Assembly (NCBI GenBank): GCA_020353515.1
Contig: CP070695.1
Coordinates: forward strand, 409,173-473,172
Source of the DNA: Candidatus Heimdallarchaeota archaeon
GTDB taxonomy: Archaea; Asgardarchaeota; Heimdallarchaeia; Hodarchaeales; Hodarchaeaceae
Direction of reading: 5' to 3'
Length of the DNA: 64,000 nt
Shown: positions 18,379-27,823 of the stretch, piece by piece
Numbering within the stretch: position 1 is the stretch's first letter
Layout: every line of letters begins with the position of its first letter
Notes under the pieces: generated by a model
Database searches by the model: none
Told to the model about the DNA's origin: nothing
The model's input: only the letters and a program-made list of their open reading frames with translations
Position numbers and translations under genes: made by a program

Positions 18379-18744
18379 TTAGCGTCGTGCTTTAGCAATT
18401 TCTTTTTGGATTTCTTGAATTAATTTATCATGTGGACATAAAAGACATAAATTAATGTTATCCATGTCTTGAACGTCATCGATATTGAAACGAGAGCCTT
18501 GATCTATTAATTGGGGCAATCCAGCGGGGATGTACACAATCCCCTTACGAATCAGACGAAATATCTCTTTCAGGATAGCTTTCTTCTCTTTGAGAGTGCG
18601 TATACCTAGTAAATTTAAAATAAATCGCAAATTCTGAGTATCTGTATCCTTAAAAGATAATAATATGAGTGCACGGTCAGCTAATTGACTCATTTCTACT
18701 TCAGAAATCGTTAATTCCTGTTGTAAATTATTCCTGTTAGCCAT
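18379..18744 (-). CDS. Hypothetical protein (121 aa)
   Basis: I do not recognise this protein. It is soluble and mostly helical. The middle (residues 40-80) has an HTH-like helix-turn-helix rhythm (FILNLLGIRTLKEKKAILKE then IFRLIRKGIVYIP), and the C-terminal part has two cysteines in CLLCPHDKL. The ATG follows CGTGAG, a weak ribosome-binding site. It stands alone between the nitroreductase and a second hypothetical gene. Confidence 0.55.
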   Translation of the reverse strand: MANRNNLQQELTISEVEMSQLADRALILLSFKDTDTQNLRFILNLLGIRTLKEKKAILKEIFRLIRKGIVYIPAGLPQLIDQGSRFNIDDVQDMDNINLCLLCPHDKLIQEIQKEIAKARR

Positions 18745-18935
18745 AATAATTTCTCACGAACATGATTTCTAATCTATACCACGGTCTAAATCGTCTAAAA
18801 CTATTTGGAGCTGTTGTCTAATTTTACATAAAAGACTAGCTAGAGAATTTGTACTATTATAAGCAAATATTCATCGAGAATGATTGTCGTTTAAAGGTTG
18901 TTATACAATCATTGGAAAAACCTGAAATCCCAGAT

Positions 18936-19277
18936 TTATAAATCTAAAAAATCATCTGTTTTATGGAAGCTATTCCCCAGAGTTTCTTTAGGAGATTCAT
19001 TAACTATCTTCCCTTTTTCGTCCAAAAAAATTGTCTTTTTATACTTATACTCATATGGAGGATTATCAGGATAATATGTGAATTCAGTTTCAACATAAAG
19101 AGTATAAATATAGGCAACTTTCCATATTTCACCAGGTTGTTTCACAGGTTTGCTAATGTGGTCTATTTCATAACTTGTATAACCTAGGTGGCCACTTTCA
19201 CCAACTTTTTCACCGAGGTTCTCATCTTGGTCTATTTTACCTTTAATTACCTCTCGGATTTCTGTTTCACTGAGCAT
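18936..19277 (-). CDS. Hypothetical protein (113 aa)
   Basis: No family recognised. It is small, acidic and rich in Tyr and Lys, with beta-strand-like stretches in the middle (WKVAYIYTLYVETEFTYYP) and no cysteine, signal peptide or membrane segment. GAGG lies 6 bases upstream of the ATG, which supports a real gene. The methyltransferase gene is 65 bases upstream in the same direction, so the two could be co-transcribed. Confidence 0.6.
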   Translation of the reverse strand: MLSETEIREVIKGKIDQDENLGEKVGESGHLGYTSYEIDHISKPVKQPGEIWKVAYIYTLYVETEFTYYPDNPPYEYKYKKTIFLDEKGKIVNESPKETLGNSFHKTDDFLDL

Positions 19278-19342
19278 ATGTTCCTCAACAATCAGTATAA
19301 TATCTCTTAGGTATTCGAACCGAATGAAATAGGTGTAATATT

Positions 19343-20134
19343 CTATTTCTTGCCAATAAAAAGCATATGAGAAGAAGGAGCTGAACCTGTTCTTCTTACT
19401 CTTTCCTTTAATCTCTCCCCTTCTTCCTTTAACTTATTATACTCTGGGCGTTCTCCTAATTTCGATAACCGTTTAAGGTCACGATCAATTTCATTAAGCG
19501 CAAACTTAATGATTCCTTCATTCTTTGGATCCTCACAGTCGAATTTATCATCACAGAATAAGCATTTGACAAAATGAGTAGCCTCTATTATATTTAGCTC
19601 CCTTAATCCCAATTCTTTAACGGTTTCTTTTAATTTGTGCTTAGTAAATGTGAAATTATGCGGAATATTTAGTAAATTGTCAATTTTTGACCCCCAGTGA
19701 TGTTGATCAATATCAGTCAATTGCGCCTCTGATTGTATACCATCATGAAATGGTTCTTGGAGAATAAAGTATCCATCAGGCTTTAGAACTCTCACCATTT
19801 CGGTTAATACTTTTTTCACGCTAGTTAAGTGATGTAAGGAATGAGAAATTGTTACAGTATCAAAGGAATTCTTAAAAAATTTTAAATTTTCAGCATTCAT
19901 TTCAATAAATTCAACTGGTTTATCTTCAAACTCCCTTTTTATTGAATCAAGATCTTTAAAGAAAATATCGATGCCTATAAAGGAATCATAATCTTTTAAA
20001 ACTTTCATTAATGTATTAATGAAGCCTCCTTTTTCAGTTGCAACATCTAAGACTTTTCCTCCTGATATTACCTCTAATCCCTTCAAAATCTCTTTTGCAC
20101 CTGAATTCAGTAATCCACTTGGCAGATCTTCCAT
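19343..20134 (-). CDS. Class I SAM-dependent methyltransferase
   Basis: A UbiE/Methyltransf_11-type enzyme of 263 residues. Motif I is GGKVLDVATEKGGF (residues about 27-40), the acidic strand end is FIGIDIF, the post-motif reads FDTVTISHSLHHL, and the last part is MVRVLKPDGYFILQEPFHDG. The C-terminal region has two Cys pairs (KCLFCDDKFDCED), which could bind zinc or substrate. The ATG follows AAGGA. Substrate not deducible. Confidence 0.85.
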   Translation of the reverse strand: MEDLPSGLLNSGAKEILKGLEVISGGKVLDVATEKGGFINTLMKVLKDYDSFIGIDIFFKDLDSIKREFEDKPVEFIEMNAENLKFFKNSFDTVTISHSLHHLTSVKKVLTEMVRVLKPDGYFILQEPFHDGIQSEAQLTDIDQHHWGSKIDNLLNIPHNFTFTKHKLKETVKELGLRELNIIEATHFVKCLFCDDKFDCEDPKNEGIIKFALNEIDRDLKRLSKLGERPEYNKLKEEGERLKERVRRTGSAPSSHMLFIGKK

Positions 20135-20227
20135 TTCTCAATCCTTCTAAAGCCAGAAAAAACATGATCTATATCAATCTACTAGTCTTATAACTCATCC
20201 TTTGTTGGCAAATAGGCAGAATAATCC

Positions 20228-20323
20228 CTAGTTAAGATTAAGAAAGATTAATCCGAACAAGAATATAATAAAAAGCACAAAAATAACCCCAAAAACTAAA
20301 AAACGACGAATTATCTTATCCAT
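20228..20323 (-). CDS. Tiny single-span membrane protein (31 aa)
   Basis: A 32-codon frame starting MDKIIRRFLVFG and ending LIFLNLN, almost entirely one membrane helix with a basic N-terminus. GAGG is about 11 bases upstream of the ATG. The N-terminus resembles that of the 68-residue membrane protein at 21541-21747 (MDKTIRLLIV). It lies 42 bases downstream of another tiny membrane protein in the same direction. Coding status is inferred from the ribosome-binding site, hydrophobic pattern and the neighbours. Confidence 0.5.
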   Translation of the reverse strand: MDKIIRRFLVFGVIFVLFIIFLFGLIFLNLN

Positions 20324-20365
20324 TTTTTATTTTATCCTCTGATTCGTTTTAATAAATTATTTAAG

Positions 20366-20473
20366 CTATCTTGTCACCCTTTTAAAAAATTTGATCAGGA
20401 ATACTATGAATAAATTTAACAGCAAGATTCCAAATATTAATATAATGAGAAATAAAGGATCCACTGATGCCAT
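20366..20473 (-). CDS. Tiny single-span membrane protein (35 aa)
   Basis: The frame is open further upstream, but the true start is probably ATG 20471-20473, because GGTGA lies 8 bases upstream and the product MASVDPLFLI... is then one clean membrane helix with the basic tail IKFFKRVTR. It matches two 33-residue proteins at 42239-42340 and 42362-42463 (tails MRFIKWITK and IRFLKKVTS). Three copies with the same layout make this a family. Role unknown; such proteins often bind and regulate larger membrane complexes. Confidence 0.6.
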   Translation of the reverse strand: MASVDPLFLIILIFGILLLNLFIVFLIKFFKRVTR

Positions 20474-20764
20474 TTTTATTTTCACCAGATATTTTCGAAT
20501 CTTTTTTATAACCATTGAGCTTTTAGACTGATTAATTTGAATTAAGTCTTGAACGAACATATTCATTTTAAGTAAAAAAATCATTAGGATGTATTGTTTT
20601 GTTCACAAAAATTTAATTTTTGACATTCCTCCGACCCTAATCGTCATAGTTCAGATATTGCACTATAAGAGTTTATGTTCATTCAAAAAATTGTACCTCA
20701 AGAATTAAATAAGAAGTTGTATGTTGTTTTTTAACAATTTGCGGCAATATTTTTTCCTTTTGTT

Positions 20765-21473
20765 ATGCTAATTGTTATCAAAAAGAGGAATATCTCTGAT
20801 CGAATCGGTCTTCTAAAAAGTTTCATCCGCTACTCCATTATATTTTTCACCACTCTTCTAATGATTATTCTACCTTTCATTCTGATTGATTTTTCAAAAA
20901 CTCTAGACAATATCTTGGTATCAACTACAGAATTTGGGATTTGGTGGACCAAGAATTGGTTACTCCTTCCCAGTCCATTTTAATTCATTCTTTGTAATTC
21001 TGGGATTACCTGACCTTATAACTGATATAATTGGATTTTTAATCTCTTATTGGATTTTACTCGGAGTTTCAGTTGTGTTAATTATTCTTCTATTCTGGAA
21101 TGATTCTGAGAGATTTAAATTTGACCAAAATCTTCTAAAAAGAGTATATTTCTTCTGGTTATTGATATTGGTTATCTGCGTTCATTTATTCTATCCTAGA
21201 GGTAGCTTTAAATTCTATCTAATACTTCTAATCCCCTTTCTTTCTCTTACATTGAATGTGACACCTTATAATCCTATAGAGCAATCATTGAATGATAAAC
21301 AGATCCAGAAATGGTATTTTATTCCATTAGTATTTGCTGGATACTTTCTGTTCTTGACAATACTTTTTTTAATTAATCACTATGTTTATTTCATGTTTCT
21401 ACTTGGTTTTCTTGTCTACATGTATAAAAAGAAAAGAAAAATTAAATTGAAGTTCCTTAACCAGTCTGTTTAA
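20765..21473 (+). pseudogene. Multi-spanning membrane protein, interrupted by a +1 shift at a T4 run
   Basis: Two overlapping frames encode the halves of what looks like one membrane protein. The first (20765-20983, 72 aa) starts MLIVIKKRNI with one or two membrane segments and stops after NWLLLPSPF. The second is open from 20907 to 21473 and continues FNSFFVILGLPDLI with four to five segments and a basic end (KKKRKIKLK). Removing one T from the TTTT at 20980-20983 joins them as ...LPSPFNSFFVILG..., about 236 residues. It is a frameshifted gene, a sequencing error, or two overlapping genes, the second with a TTG start at 20934. No family recognised. Confidence 0.5.
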
Positions 21474-21540
21474 ATATCGGAAAATTAAAGCTTTCTTCGA
21501 GATAAGATAATCCATTCTTTTATAATTAGTTGGTATTCAA

Positions 21541-21747
21541 ATGGATAAAACAATTCGTCTATTGATTGTTATATTTTTGTTGTTTATAGGCGTTGTTCTA
21601 TTTATGTTATTTTTTATTGGATTTCTCCTAAGAGGTTCTAGCTCACCATCCTCCTCTAATGATTCCGAATTTCCAATTATTATCTTTGTCCCCATCTTTT
21701 TTGGGATTTTAGTCCCAATAATGGCAGCAATAAGAAGAAGACGTTAA
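21541..21747 (+). CDS. Small two-span membrane protein (68 aa)
   Basis: MDKTIRLLIVIF starts the first helix (residues 5-32). A Ser/Pro-rich loop follows (SSSPSSSND), then a second helix (about 45-62) and the tail RRRR. The ATG is preceded by TTGGTATTCAA. It is not a member of a family I know; its start resembles the tiny protein at 20228-20323. Confidence 0.55.
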   Translation: MDKTIRLLIVIFLLFIGVVLFMLFFIGFLLRGSSSPSSSNDSEFPIIIFVPIFFGILVPIMAAIRRRR

Positions 21748-21834
21748 AACTTCATTTTTGCCTAGTAAGATAATCATTAATTCTCAAAAATTATTCTTTA
21801 CCTTACATAGCTAATCATTGAACAGTTGAGTTAA

Positions 21835-22398
21835 ATGTCAAAAATAAAGATTAAACCTAATATTTCTCCTTTTCCAATGCCTGTTGCGATTATTGGAGCA
21901 CTCGTCAATGATCGTCCTAACTTCATGACTGTTGCATGGTTCAATCGTCTTAATGGTAAACCCCCAATCTGGGGTATAGCATTTGGGAAGAAACAATACA
22001 CACTTGAGGGAATAAAAGAAAACAAAAACTTTAGTATAAATATTCCAAATGTAAACCTAGTAAAGAAAGTTGACTATTGTGGTATTGTTTCTGGAAGGAA
22101 GGTTGATAAATCAAAGCTCTTCAACATCTTTTATGGAGAGCTTGAATCAGCACCAATGGTTCAGGAATGTCCTCTAAGTCTGGAATGTCAGGTTTACGAA
22201 ATCATTGAACTACCAGGAATAACTTTAATACTTGGTGAAGTAATTGCTGCTTACACAGAAAAACAATATATGAGTGGGGAGAAGTTAGACTCAAAGAAAA
22301 TTAATCCTTTCACATTTTCTCAACCTGATAACAAATATTGGACACTTGGGGATATGGTTGCAGATGCTTTTAGTATTGGTAAAGATTTTAAAAAGTAA
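21835..22398 (+). CDS. Flavin reductase / flavoredoxin family protein
   Basis: A protein of 187 residues with the split-barrel flavin reductase fold. Family marks are the PMPVAIIGALVNDRPNFMTV start, AWFNRLNGKPPIWGIAFGK, FSINIPN and CPLSLECQVYEIIELPGIT followed by the strand LILGEVIAAY. It should bind FMN and move electrons between NAD(P)H or F420H2 and an acceptor. It is monocistronic, converging with the MFS gene downstream. Confidence 0.85.
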   Translation: MSKIKIKPNISPFPMPVAIIGALVNDRPNFMTVAWFNRLNGKPPIWGIAFGKKQYTLEGIKENKNFSINIPNVNLVKKVDYCGIVSGRKVDKSKLFNIFYGELESAPMVQECPLSLECQVYEIIELPGITLILGEVIAAYTEKQYMSGEKLDSKKINPFTFSQPDNKYWTLGDMVADAFSIGKDFKK

Positions 22399-22433
22399 GG
22401 TCGAAAGGATTGATCTAAACTTCGAAGTTTTTT

Positions 22434-23807
22434 TTAATTTATGGATTCTGATTGTTCAGGTTTTTCTACCATCATTTTACTATCTAAGGAGATAATTTTC
22501 GTACCTAATTTCATGAGATAAGTTCCAATAGTAATAAACAAGAAACCTGCACTAAAAACTGAACCTACTACGACAACACCAGCAACTAGACCAAAAATGT
22601 CAATCATTTGTCCAACAATTGGAAGTAAAAGCATACTAAGCAAAGAAGTGATAGTAGGTAACAAAGAATATACTGCATTTCTATTCTCTGAAGGAACAAG
22701 ATCAACCATCAATCTCATTCTTAGAACCTCTGAAGTTTTATACAGAAATCCAATAATAATCATGATTAGAGCGGTAAATACAAATCCAGTTAAATTGAAG
22801 TTATTTTGTGCTGGAATTACTATTAGTAAGGTAATGAATGCAGGGAAAAATGAGACTAAGAACACTAGAAGAAACTTAGGATAATGTTCTGTTGATAACC
22901 TCTTACTCAATTTTGCAACATATAATCCAACTGGAACCCCAGTTAAATAAATTATTGTACGGAGGAAATTAGCCCCAAGATCATCTCCAGTGTACCCGAA
23001 ATATATTGGAAAAAGAACTATCATTGCCCAAATTGTCCATGTAGCAGTGATAAAAGCCATACCTAGAAGTAAGAAAAAAACTACCTTGCTAGAGAACATA
23101 AATCGAATTCCCCCTTCAAGATAAGTGAAGTACTGTGATTTTTTCCTTTCAACCTTAACAGGTATTGTTTGAATCTTTTCTGAATCTGCTTCAATTGAGA
23201 TCTCTTTAATTTGAGTTAAAACAATGATAACCATAATTAAAGACAGTAAAAATTGTAAAGCAAAGACTGTTTGACGAGAATAGATTGTGGAAAGAAATCC
23301 ACCAGTCATAAATGACGCTGCGAACGCAACATTATTAGCTGTGTTGACACGTGACCGAGCAAAACCATAGATTTTTCGATCAGTATCAACGGAATCGATC
23401 TTCTTGTAGTTAGTATCTAACCATGAATCCAGCGTACCAGAGAAAAGGGCACTACCAAACCCATTAAGTATTGCTATTATGAGGAATGTAGTGAAGTCTT
23501 GAGCAATAGCTAAGAAAAAGAAACCAATTCCAAAGAATAAATATGCACCTGTAAGAACCCAACGTTGGCCTAAATAATCTCCCATTGATCCTGAAGGATA
23601 ATCAAAAATGAATTGTGTAAATAACATGACAGCTAACATAATTCCTGTTAATGTAAAACCCATTTTATCAATCGCATATAATGAGAAAAAAGTCCATGAC
23701 AAACTCATTATAAACGAATTGATCAATAAAAAACAAAAGAATTTTATTAAGAGAAACTTGACGTTTGGTTCCAATTCGTCGATTCCTAAATATTTTGTGA
23801 TAACCAT
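22434..23807 (-). CDS. MFS transporter (paralogue of 24360-25736)
   Basis: About 457 residues and 12 membrane helices. The motif A region between helices 2 and 3 reads FDYPSGSMGDYLGQRW, as in drug/peptide exporters of the major facilitator superfamily. It is paralogous to the product two genes upstream over the full length (ITKYLGIDEL versus INKFLGIQDL at the start, TRQAVF-like middle, NSIYSLLPTITSL near the end). ATG 23807 is chosen by alignment to that paralogue; ATG 23816 is also possible. It is the last gene of a five-gene operon. Confidence 0.85.
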   Translation of the reverse strand: MVITKYLGIDELEPNVKFLLIKFFCFLLINSFIMSLSWTFFSLYAIDKMGFTLTGIMLAVMLFTQFIFDYPSGSMGDYLGQRWVLTGAYLFFGIGFFFLAIAQDFTTFLIIAILNGFGSALFSGTLDSWLDTNYKKIDSVDTDRKIYGFARSRVNTANNVAFAASFMTGGFLSTIYSRQTVFALQFLLSLIMVIIVLTQIKEISIEADSEKIQTIPVKVERKKSQYFTYLEGGIRFMFSSKVVFFLLLGMAFITATWTIWAMIVLFPIYFGYTGDDLGANFLRTIIYLTGVPVGLYVAKLSKRLSTEHYPKFLLVFLVSFFPAFITLLIVIPAQNNFNLTGFVFTALIMIIIGFLYKTSEVLRMRLMVDLVPSENRNAVYSLLPTITSLLSMLLLPIVGQMIDIFGLVAGVVVVGSVFSAGFLFITIGTYLMKLGTKIISLDSKMMVEKPEQSESIN

Positions 23808-23829
23808 CTCAATCATCAGTACTCATATG

Positions 23830-24330
23830 TTATTTAGCGCCAGATTTAGGGACTTTTCTAGCTTTAACCCATTCAGGAAGCACCTCAATTAGTACTCGGG
23901 TTTTTACCTCTTCCAAAACAAAATTTAGGAGCTTTTCCTGTTCCTCTTCCTTTTCCACGTATTTTCGGAATATTAGTCTGAGAATTTTCTCAAATTCAGT
24001 AAATTCCTTCTTTGTCCGAACTGTTGCAAGCCCACCAAGACTAACGTAGGGAATTTCACCTTCTAAATATTCAGGAAATTGACGGGGATCAATAATTGAG
24101 ACCCCGATTTTATTACTCCCGTTTTTGATAGATTTGATTTTGAACGAATAATCTTCTGATTGAAAAAAGAATTTTCCGTTGAAAAAACCACCCCAAACAG
24201 GGCACATATGAGGAATTCCATTATACGAGGAAATAAAGGTGATTACTGTAATATTATCTCGTCTATTGATATAGTTCGTTATTTCTTCATCACTAACATC
24301 TGGTTTGTTAAATGAGAATTTAGCTGTCAT
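23830..24330 (-). CDS. Pyridoxamine 5'-phosphate oxidase-like (PPOX/FDOR) flavoprotein
   Basis: A protein of about 166 residues with the PNPOx-like split barrel: NYINRRDNITVITFISSYNG (strand 1-2), PHMCPVWGGFFNGKFFFQS and KIGVSIIDPRQFPEYL. Such archaeal proteins bind FMN or F420. The ATG at 24330 has GGTG seven bases upstream; the frame opens 5 codons earlier without a good site. It sits between two MFS paralogues in one operon, with gaps of 13 and 29 bases. Confidence 0.8.
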   Translation of the reverse strand: MTAKFSFNKPDVSDEEITNYINRRDNITVITFISSYNGIPHMCPVWGGFFNGKFFFQSEDYSFKIKSIKNGSNKIGVSIIDPRQFPEYLEGEIPYVSLGGLATVRTKKEFTEFEKILRLIFRKYVEKEEEQEKLLNFVLEEVKTRVLIEVLPEWVKARKVPKSGAK

Positions 24331-24359
24331 AAAATACACCATCAAATATCGTATAAAGT

Positions 24360-25736
24360 TTAGTGCGCAACTTCAGCCTTTTTAGACGCCTTTAAGGCCA
24401 TCTGACCCTCTAAAGAATCGACTCCCGAACCTGATTTCATAAAGTGAGTCCCAGTTGTGATGAACATGAAACCAGTACTAAATACAGTAAGAATGACAGC
24501 CATACCTGCAATTAAACCAAAACTGTCTATAATTTGGCCTGCTATTGGAAGTAAAGGAATACCAAACAATGCCGTGATTGTAGGTATCAAAGAATAAATA
24601 GAATTTCTATACTCAGAAGGTACAAAATCTACCAATAACCTCATTCTTAATATTTCTGCGGTCCGAAAAATCGTACTGACGCTTATGTTTATTATAACTA
24701 TTGTAGCCACAAAACCAATGAGATTAACTCGATTTTCTAAAGGAACAAGGATAAAGAGGCTAATCACTGCAGGAAAGAACAGAAAAAGAAAAATCAACAG
24801 CATTAAAGGATAATTCTTTGTAGAAATCTTCTTACTGAATTTAGAAACAAGTAATCCTAGAGGAACACCATTAAGCATAATAATTGTTCTGAGGAGATTT
24901 GCCCCCATATCATCTCCAGAATATCCGTAATAAAGTGGAAAAAGTATTAAAGACCCCCAAATCCACCAAGTAGTAGTAAGAATACCAATACCTAGTATAA
25001 GAAAGAACGCGGCTTTACTTGACATCATAAATCTCATCCCTCCTTTAATGTATGCAAAGTACGAATTAATCCCTTCTTCTTTTCCATTTGAAGGAATCTC
25101 AACATCCGATTTACTAATCTCGATTGTTATATTTTTTATTTTAAGCAAAACAAACGAAACCAAGATTAAAGAGAACCAGGCTTGAAGAAAGAAAACTGCT
25201 TGACGAGAAAAGGTTACTGAGAGAAATCCACCAAACATGTAGGATGCAGCTAAAGCTAGATTATTGAATGTACCTACTTGTGACCGAGCATAACCATAAA
25301 TTTTACGATCCTTATCAATAGAATCAACCTTCTTATAGTTGGAATCTAACCAAGTATCTATAGCCCCTGAAAATTGAGCATTTCCAAAACCATTAGCCAA
25401 AGCGATCACCAGAAAATGAGTAAAGGTCTCTGCCATACTTAATACCAAAAAACCAAATCCAAAACAGAGATAACCGATGGTAAGTATCCAACGCTGACCA
25501 ACATAATCCCCTAGTGATCCCGAAGGATAATCAAAAATAAATTGAGTTAACAGTATAACAGACATCATTACACCTGTTAAGGCGAAACCAATTTTATCTA
25601 TAGCATTTAAAGCAAAAAAAGTCCCTGAAATGCTCATTAAAAGAGAGTTAATAAAAGTGAAAGAAAAAAAGGTTCTCAGTAATGATTTGGCTTCTGGGGA
25701 CAGATCTTGGATTCCCAAGAATTTATTAATTATCAT
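24360..25736 (-). CDS. MFS transporter (paralogue of 22434-23807)
   Basis: Twelve membrane helices, with FDYPSGSLGDYVGQRW in the motif A position and the charged middle loop at about residues 200-225 (SKSDVEIPSNGKEEG). The gene is a full-length duplicate of the MFS gene downstream, split from it by the PPOX gene. ATG 25736 is chosen by alignment to the paralogue; a TTG lies six codons upstream. Two similar exporters in one operon may form a heteromer or differ in substrate. Confidence 0.85.
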   Translation of the reverse strand: MIINKFLGIQDLSPEAKSLLRTFFSFTFINSLLMSISGTFFALNAIDKIGFALTGVMMSVILLTQFIFDYPSGSLGDYVGQRWILTIGYLCFGFGFLVLSMAETFTHFLVIALANGFGNAQFSGAIDTWLDSNYKKVDSIDKDRKIYGYARSQVGTFNNLALAASYMFGGFLSVTFSRQAVFFLQAWFSLILVSFVLLKIKNITIEISKSDVEIPSNGKEEGINSYFAYIKGGMRFMMSSKAAFFLILGIGILTTTWWIWGSLILFPLYYGYSGDDMGANLLRTIIMLNGVPLGLLVSKFSKKISTKNYPLMLLIFLFLFFPAVISLFILVPLENRVNLIGFVATIVIINISVSTIFRTAEILRMRLLVDFVPSEYRNSIYSLIPTITALFGIPLLPIAGQIIDSFGLIAGMAVILTVFSTGFMFITTGTHFMKSGSGVDSLEGQMALKASKKAEVAH

Positions 25737-25773
25737 TTTGAAATTCACAACCAAACAATCTAAATCGTATAAT

Positions 25774-26691
25774 TTATTCTAATACCTTAATTCCGTTATC
25801 AACGCCGAGTTTGAGAGTTTCTTCGTCCCATTTACCGAAGTTTTCAGCAGCTAGCTCAAGATACCCAATTTTATGTGGATCTTTTCCTAATAGAGTGCTT
25901 AGAAAGGCGTCTAACTCAAGAGGGTTTTCCGATGCTGAAATAAAACCAGGATTTTCACGAGTCTCCCACTCGAAGGTGTCAGGGTCTCTCAGAGAGGCTG
26001 TAAACACCGCTTCGATGACTCCAGAAATATGAAATAAAGAATCATAGACTTTGTAGATATCCACGATACTTTGGTTCAGCTTACTGTGCTTCTTTCCGTG
26101 AAATGGACCACGATCAGGACCAGGGATCATCCCAAAGAAATTTTTGACCGAAAAAGAGACTATCATAGGTGCCTCTAAGAGTCTTAATTTTGCCAAGCTG
26201 AGTAGATCCCCGCCACGCATCTCATAGAGTTGTTCAGGAATAATACTATAGAATTCCTCTCGTTCAAGCGGAGTATGTTTCTTTTTGACAAGCTCTTCAA
26301 TCAGCTCACGTTCGGCTGTTCTGTTTGCCCAATTTTCTTCGGTAATGTTCAAGAACTCTACATCATGCTTCTCCAGGATCTTACCAATCCCAGAATATTC
26401 CAAGAACCACTGATCACTCTTGCGAAGATCCTCCCGGCCAAAGGAACCCCAACCTCCCGTTTTAAGTGCTTCTTCACTTCGTGCCCAGCCATAGCTCTCC
26501 ACGACTATGGCTTCACCATCAATAGCAGAGAGAACCCAATCCAGAATAATTGCCTCCGTGAAGCAGACGGAGAAGCCCCAATTTGGTTTGATAATAACTG
26601 GTGACTTCAGCTCTAGGTGTCTGATGACTTCTTGAAATGATTCTTTGTCCACAACATCTTCTTCTACGACAATATTCCCTATCTTTACCAT
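25774..26691 (-). CDS. DUF362 domain-containing protein
   Basis: A protein of about 305 residues. The DUF362 pattern is seen in VIIKPNWGFSVCFTEAIILD (start of the domain), VVESYGWARSEEALKTGG, and APMIVSFSVKNFFGMIPGPD. No ferredoxin-type cysteine motif is present. Family function is unknown, although some members are linked to iron-sulfur or redox proteins. ATG 26691 has AGAAGG 7 bases upstream. It is second in the operon, 11 bases after the aldo-keto reductase stop. Confidence 0.82.
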   Translation of the reverse strand: MVKIGNIVVEEDVVDKESFQEVIRHLELKSPVIIKPNWGFSVCFTEAIILDWVLSAIDGEAIVVESYGWARSEEALKTGGWGSFGREDLRKSDQWFLEYSGIGKILEKHDVEFLNITEENWANRTAERELIEELVKKKHTPLEREEFYSIIPEQLYEMRGGDLLSLAKLRLLEAPMIVSFSVKNFFGMIPGPDRGPFHGKKHSKLNQSIVDIYKVYDSLFHISGVIEAVFTASLRDPDTFEWETRENPGFISASENPLELDAFLSTLLGKDPHKIGYLELAAENFGKWDEETLKLGVDNGIKVLE

Positions 26692-26702
26692 AGGCAAACC
26701 TT

Positions 26703-27740
26703 CTACTCATAATTACGATGATTTTCCAAAAGATCGTATGTCTCTCCATGATAGAGGCCTTTGTTACTAATGAGGAATCCTTTAGGGAAGCCAAATCTGA
26801 AATCAACTAATTCTGCTAATTGTTGACAATGTTCATCAGTCACTTCAAATTCCAGACACCTTAAATTATCCTCTAGCTGTTCTAATGAAGTCACACCAAA
26901 AATAGGGATAATTAGGGGATCCTGTTTTCTGACCCAATTGAGTGCAACATTAGCTGAAGAGCAGCCAATTTCATCCGCGATTTTATCCACTTCTTTAGCG
27001 ATTTTGAGCCTATCTTCTGAGGGTGCACCCCACTTTCCCTCTTTTAGTCTCCCTGGAGTGGGATTTTCTCTTGTATATTTCCCTGTATATAATCCTGCTC
27101 CCAGGGGAGCCCATACGGTCATAGCCAAATCCAATTTTTTACACATTGGAATTATTTCCCTCTCTGGGTCTCGAAATGACAGATTGTAAGGAAATTGAAA
27201 TGCTACAAATGGATTCCATCCCCGTATCTCGGCTATAGTATTGGCTCTAGAAACAACCCAAGCCGGTGTGTCTGAGACACCAATATAATTGACTCGTGTT
27301 GAACTAATTAGATCATCTAAGGATCGAATAACCTCATGAATTGGTGTTGTATAATCCCACATGTGTAAATAGAGGAAATCAATATAATCAGTCCGTAATC
27401 GGTCTAAACTCTCCTTGACTGTTCTAAGTAAGTTTTTACGTTGATTACCCCCAGCATTGGGGTCATTTTTCCAACGATGGTCATGAAGAGTATATTTCGT
27501 GGCAACCACATACCGATCACGATCTCCTTCAATGAATTCTCCAATAAATTTCTCACTTGTTCCATCAGTATAATTACATGCAGTGTCAATAAAATTTCCA
27601 CCTGCATCTGTATATTTTTGAAAGACCTGTTTTGCCACCTCTTTTGAACTTCCCCAACCCCAGTCCTCTCCAAAAGTCATAGTTCCTAAGGAAAGTTCTG
27701 ATACTCTTAAACCACTTTTTCCTAGTAATTTATATTTCAT
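26703..27740 (-). CDS. Aldo-keto reductase
   Basis: A TIM-barrel NADPH-dependent reductase of 345 residues. Visible features are LSLGTMTFGEDWGWG (start), GGNFIDTACNYTDGTSEKFI with the catalytic Asp and Tyr, VVATKYTL with Lys, FLYLHMWDYTTP with His, and IIPIFGVTSLEQLEDNL (cofactor binding). The tetrad is intact. The TATA box GTATAAAAAAC lies 22-31 bases upstream of the ATG. First gene of the aldo-keto reductase/DUF362/MFS/PPOX/MFS operon. Confidence 0.92.
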   Translation of the reverse strand: MKYKLLGKSGLRVSELSLGTMTFGEDWGWGSSKEVAKQVFQKYTDAGGNFIDTACNYTDGTSEKFIGEFIEGDRDRYVVATKYTLHDHRWKNDPNAGGNQRKNLLRTVKESLDRLRTDYIDFLYLHMWDYTTPIHEVIRSLDDLISSTRVNYIGVSDTPAWVVSRANTIAEIRGWNPFVAFQFPYNLSFRDPEREIIPMCKKLDLAMTVWAPLGAGLYTGKYTRENPTPGRLKEGKWGAPSEDRLKIAKEVDKIADEIGCSSANVALNWVRKQDPLIIPIFGVTSLEQLEDNLRCLEFEVTDEHCQQLAELVDFRFGFPKGFLISNKGLYHGETYDLLENHRNYE

Positions 27741-27823
27741 TTTATCTCAAATCCTTACAGTTTTTTATACCTTAATTGTTTCACATTACGTCTTGATAGA
27801 CAATTGAATCGTAACGTCTACTT

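Noticed and set aside
19296..19330. GGTTCGAAT-like word on the minus strand suggesting a tRNA T-loop
   Set aside because: The flanking bases do not pair into a T-stem, and no acceptor or anticodon stem could be drawn around it.
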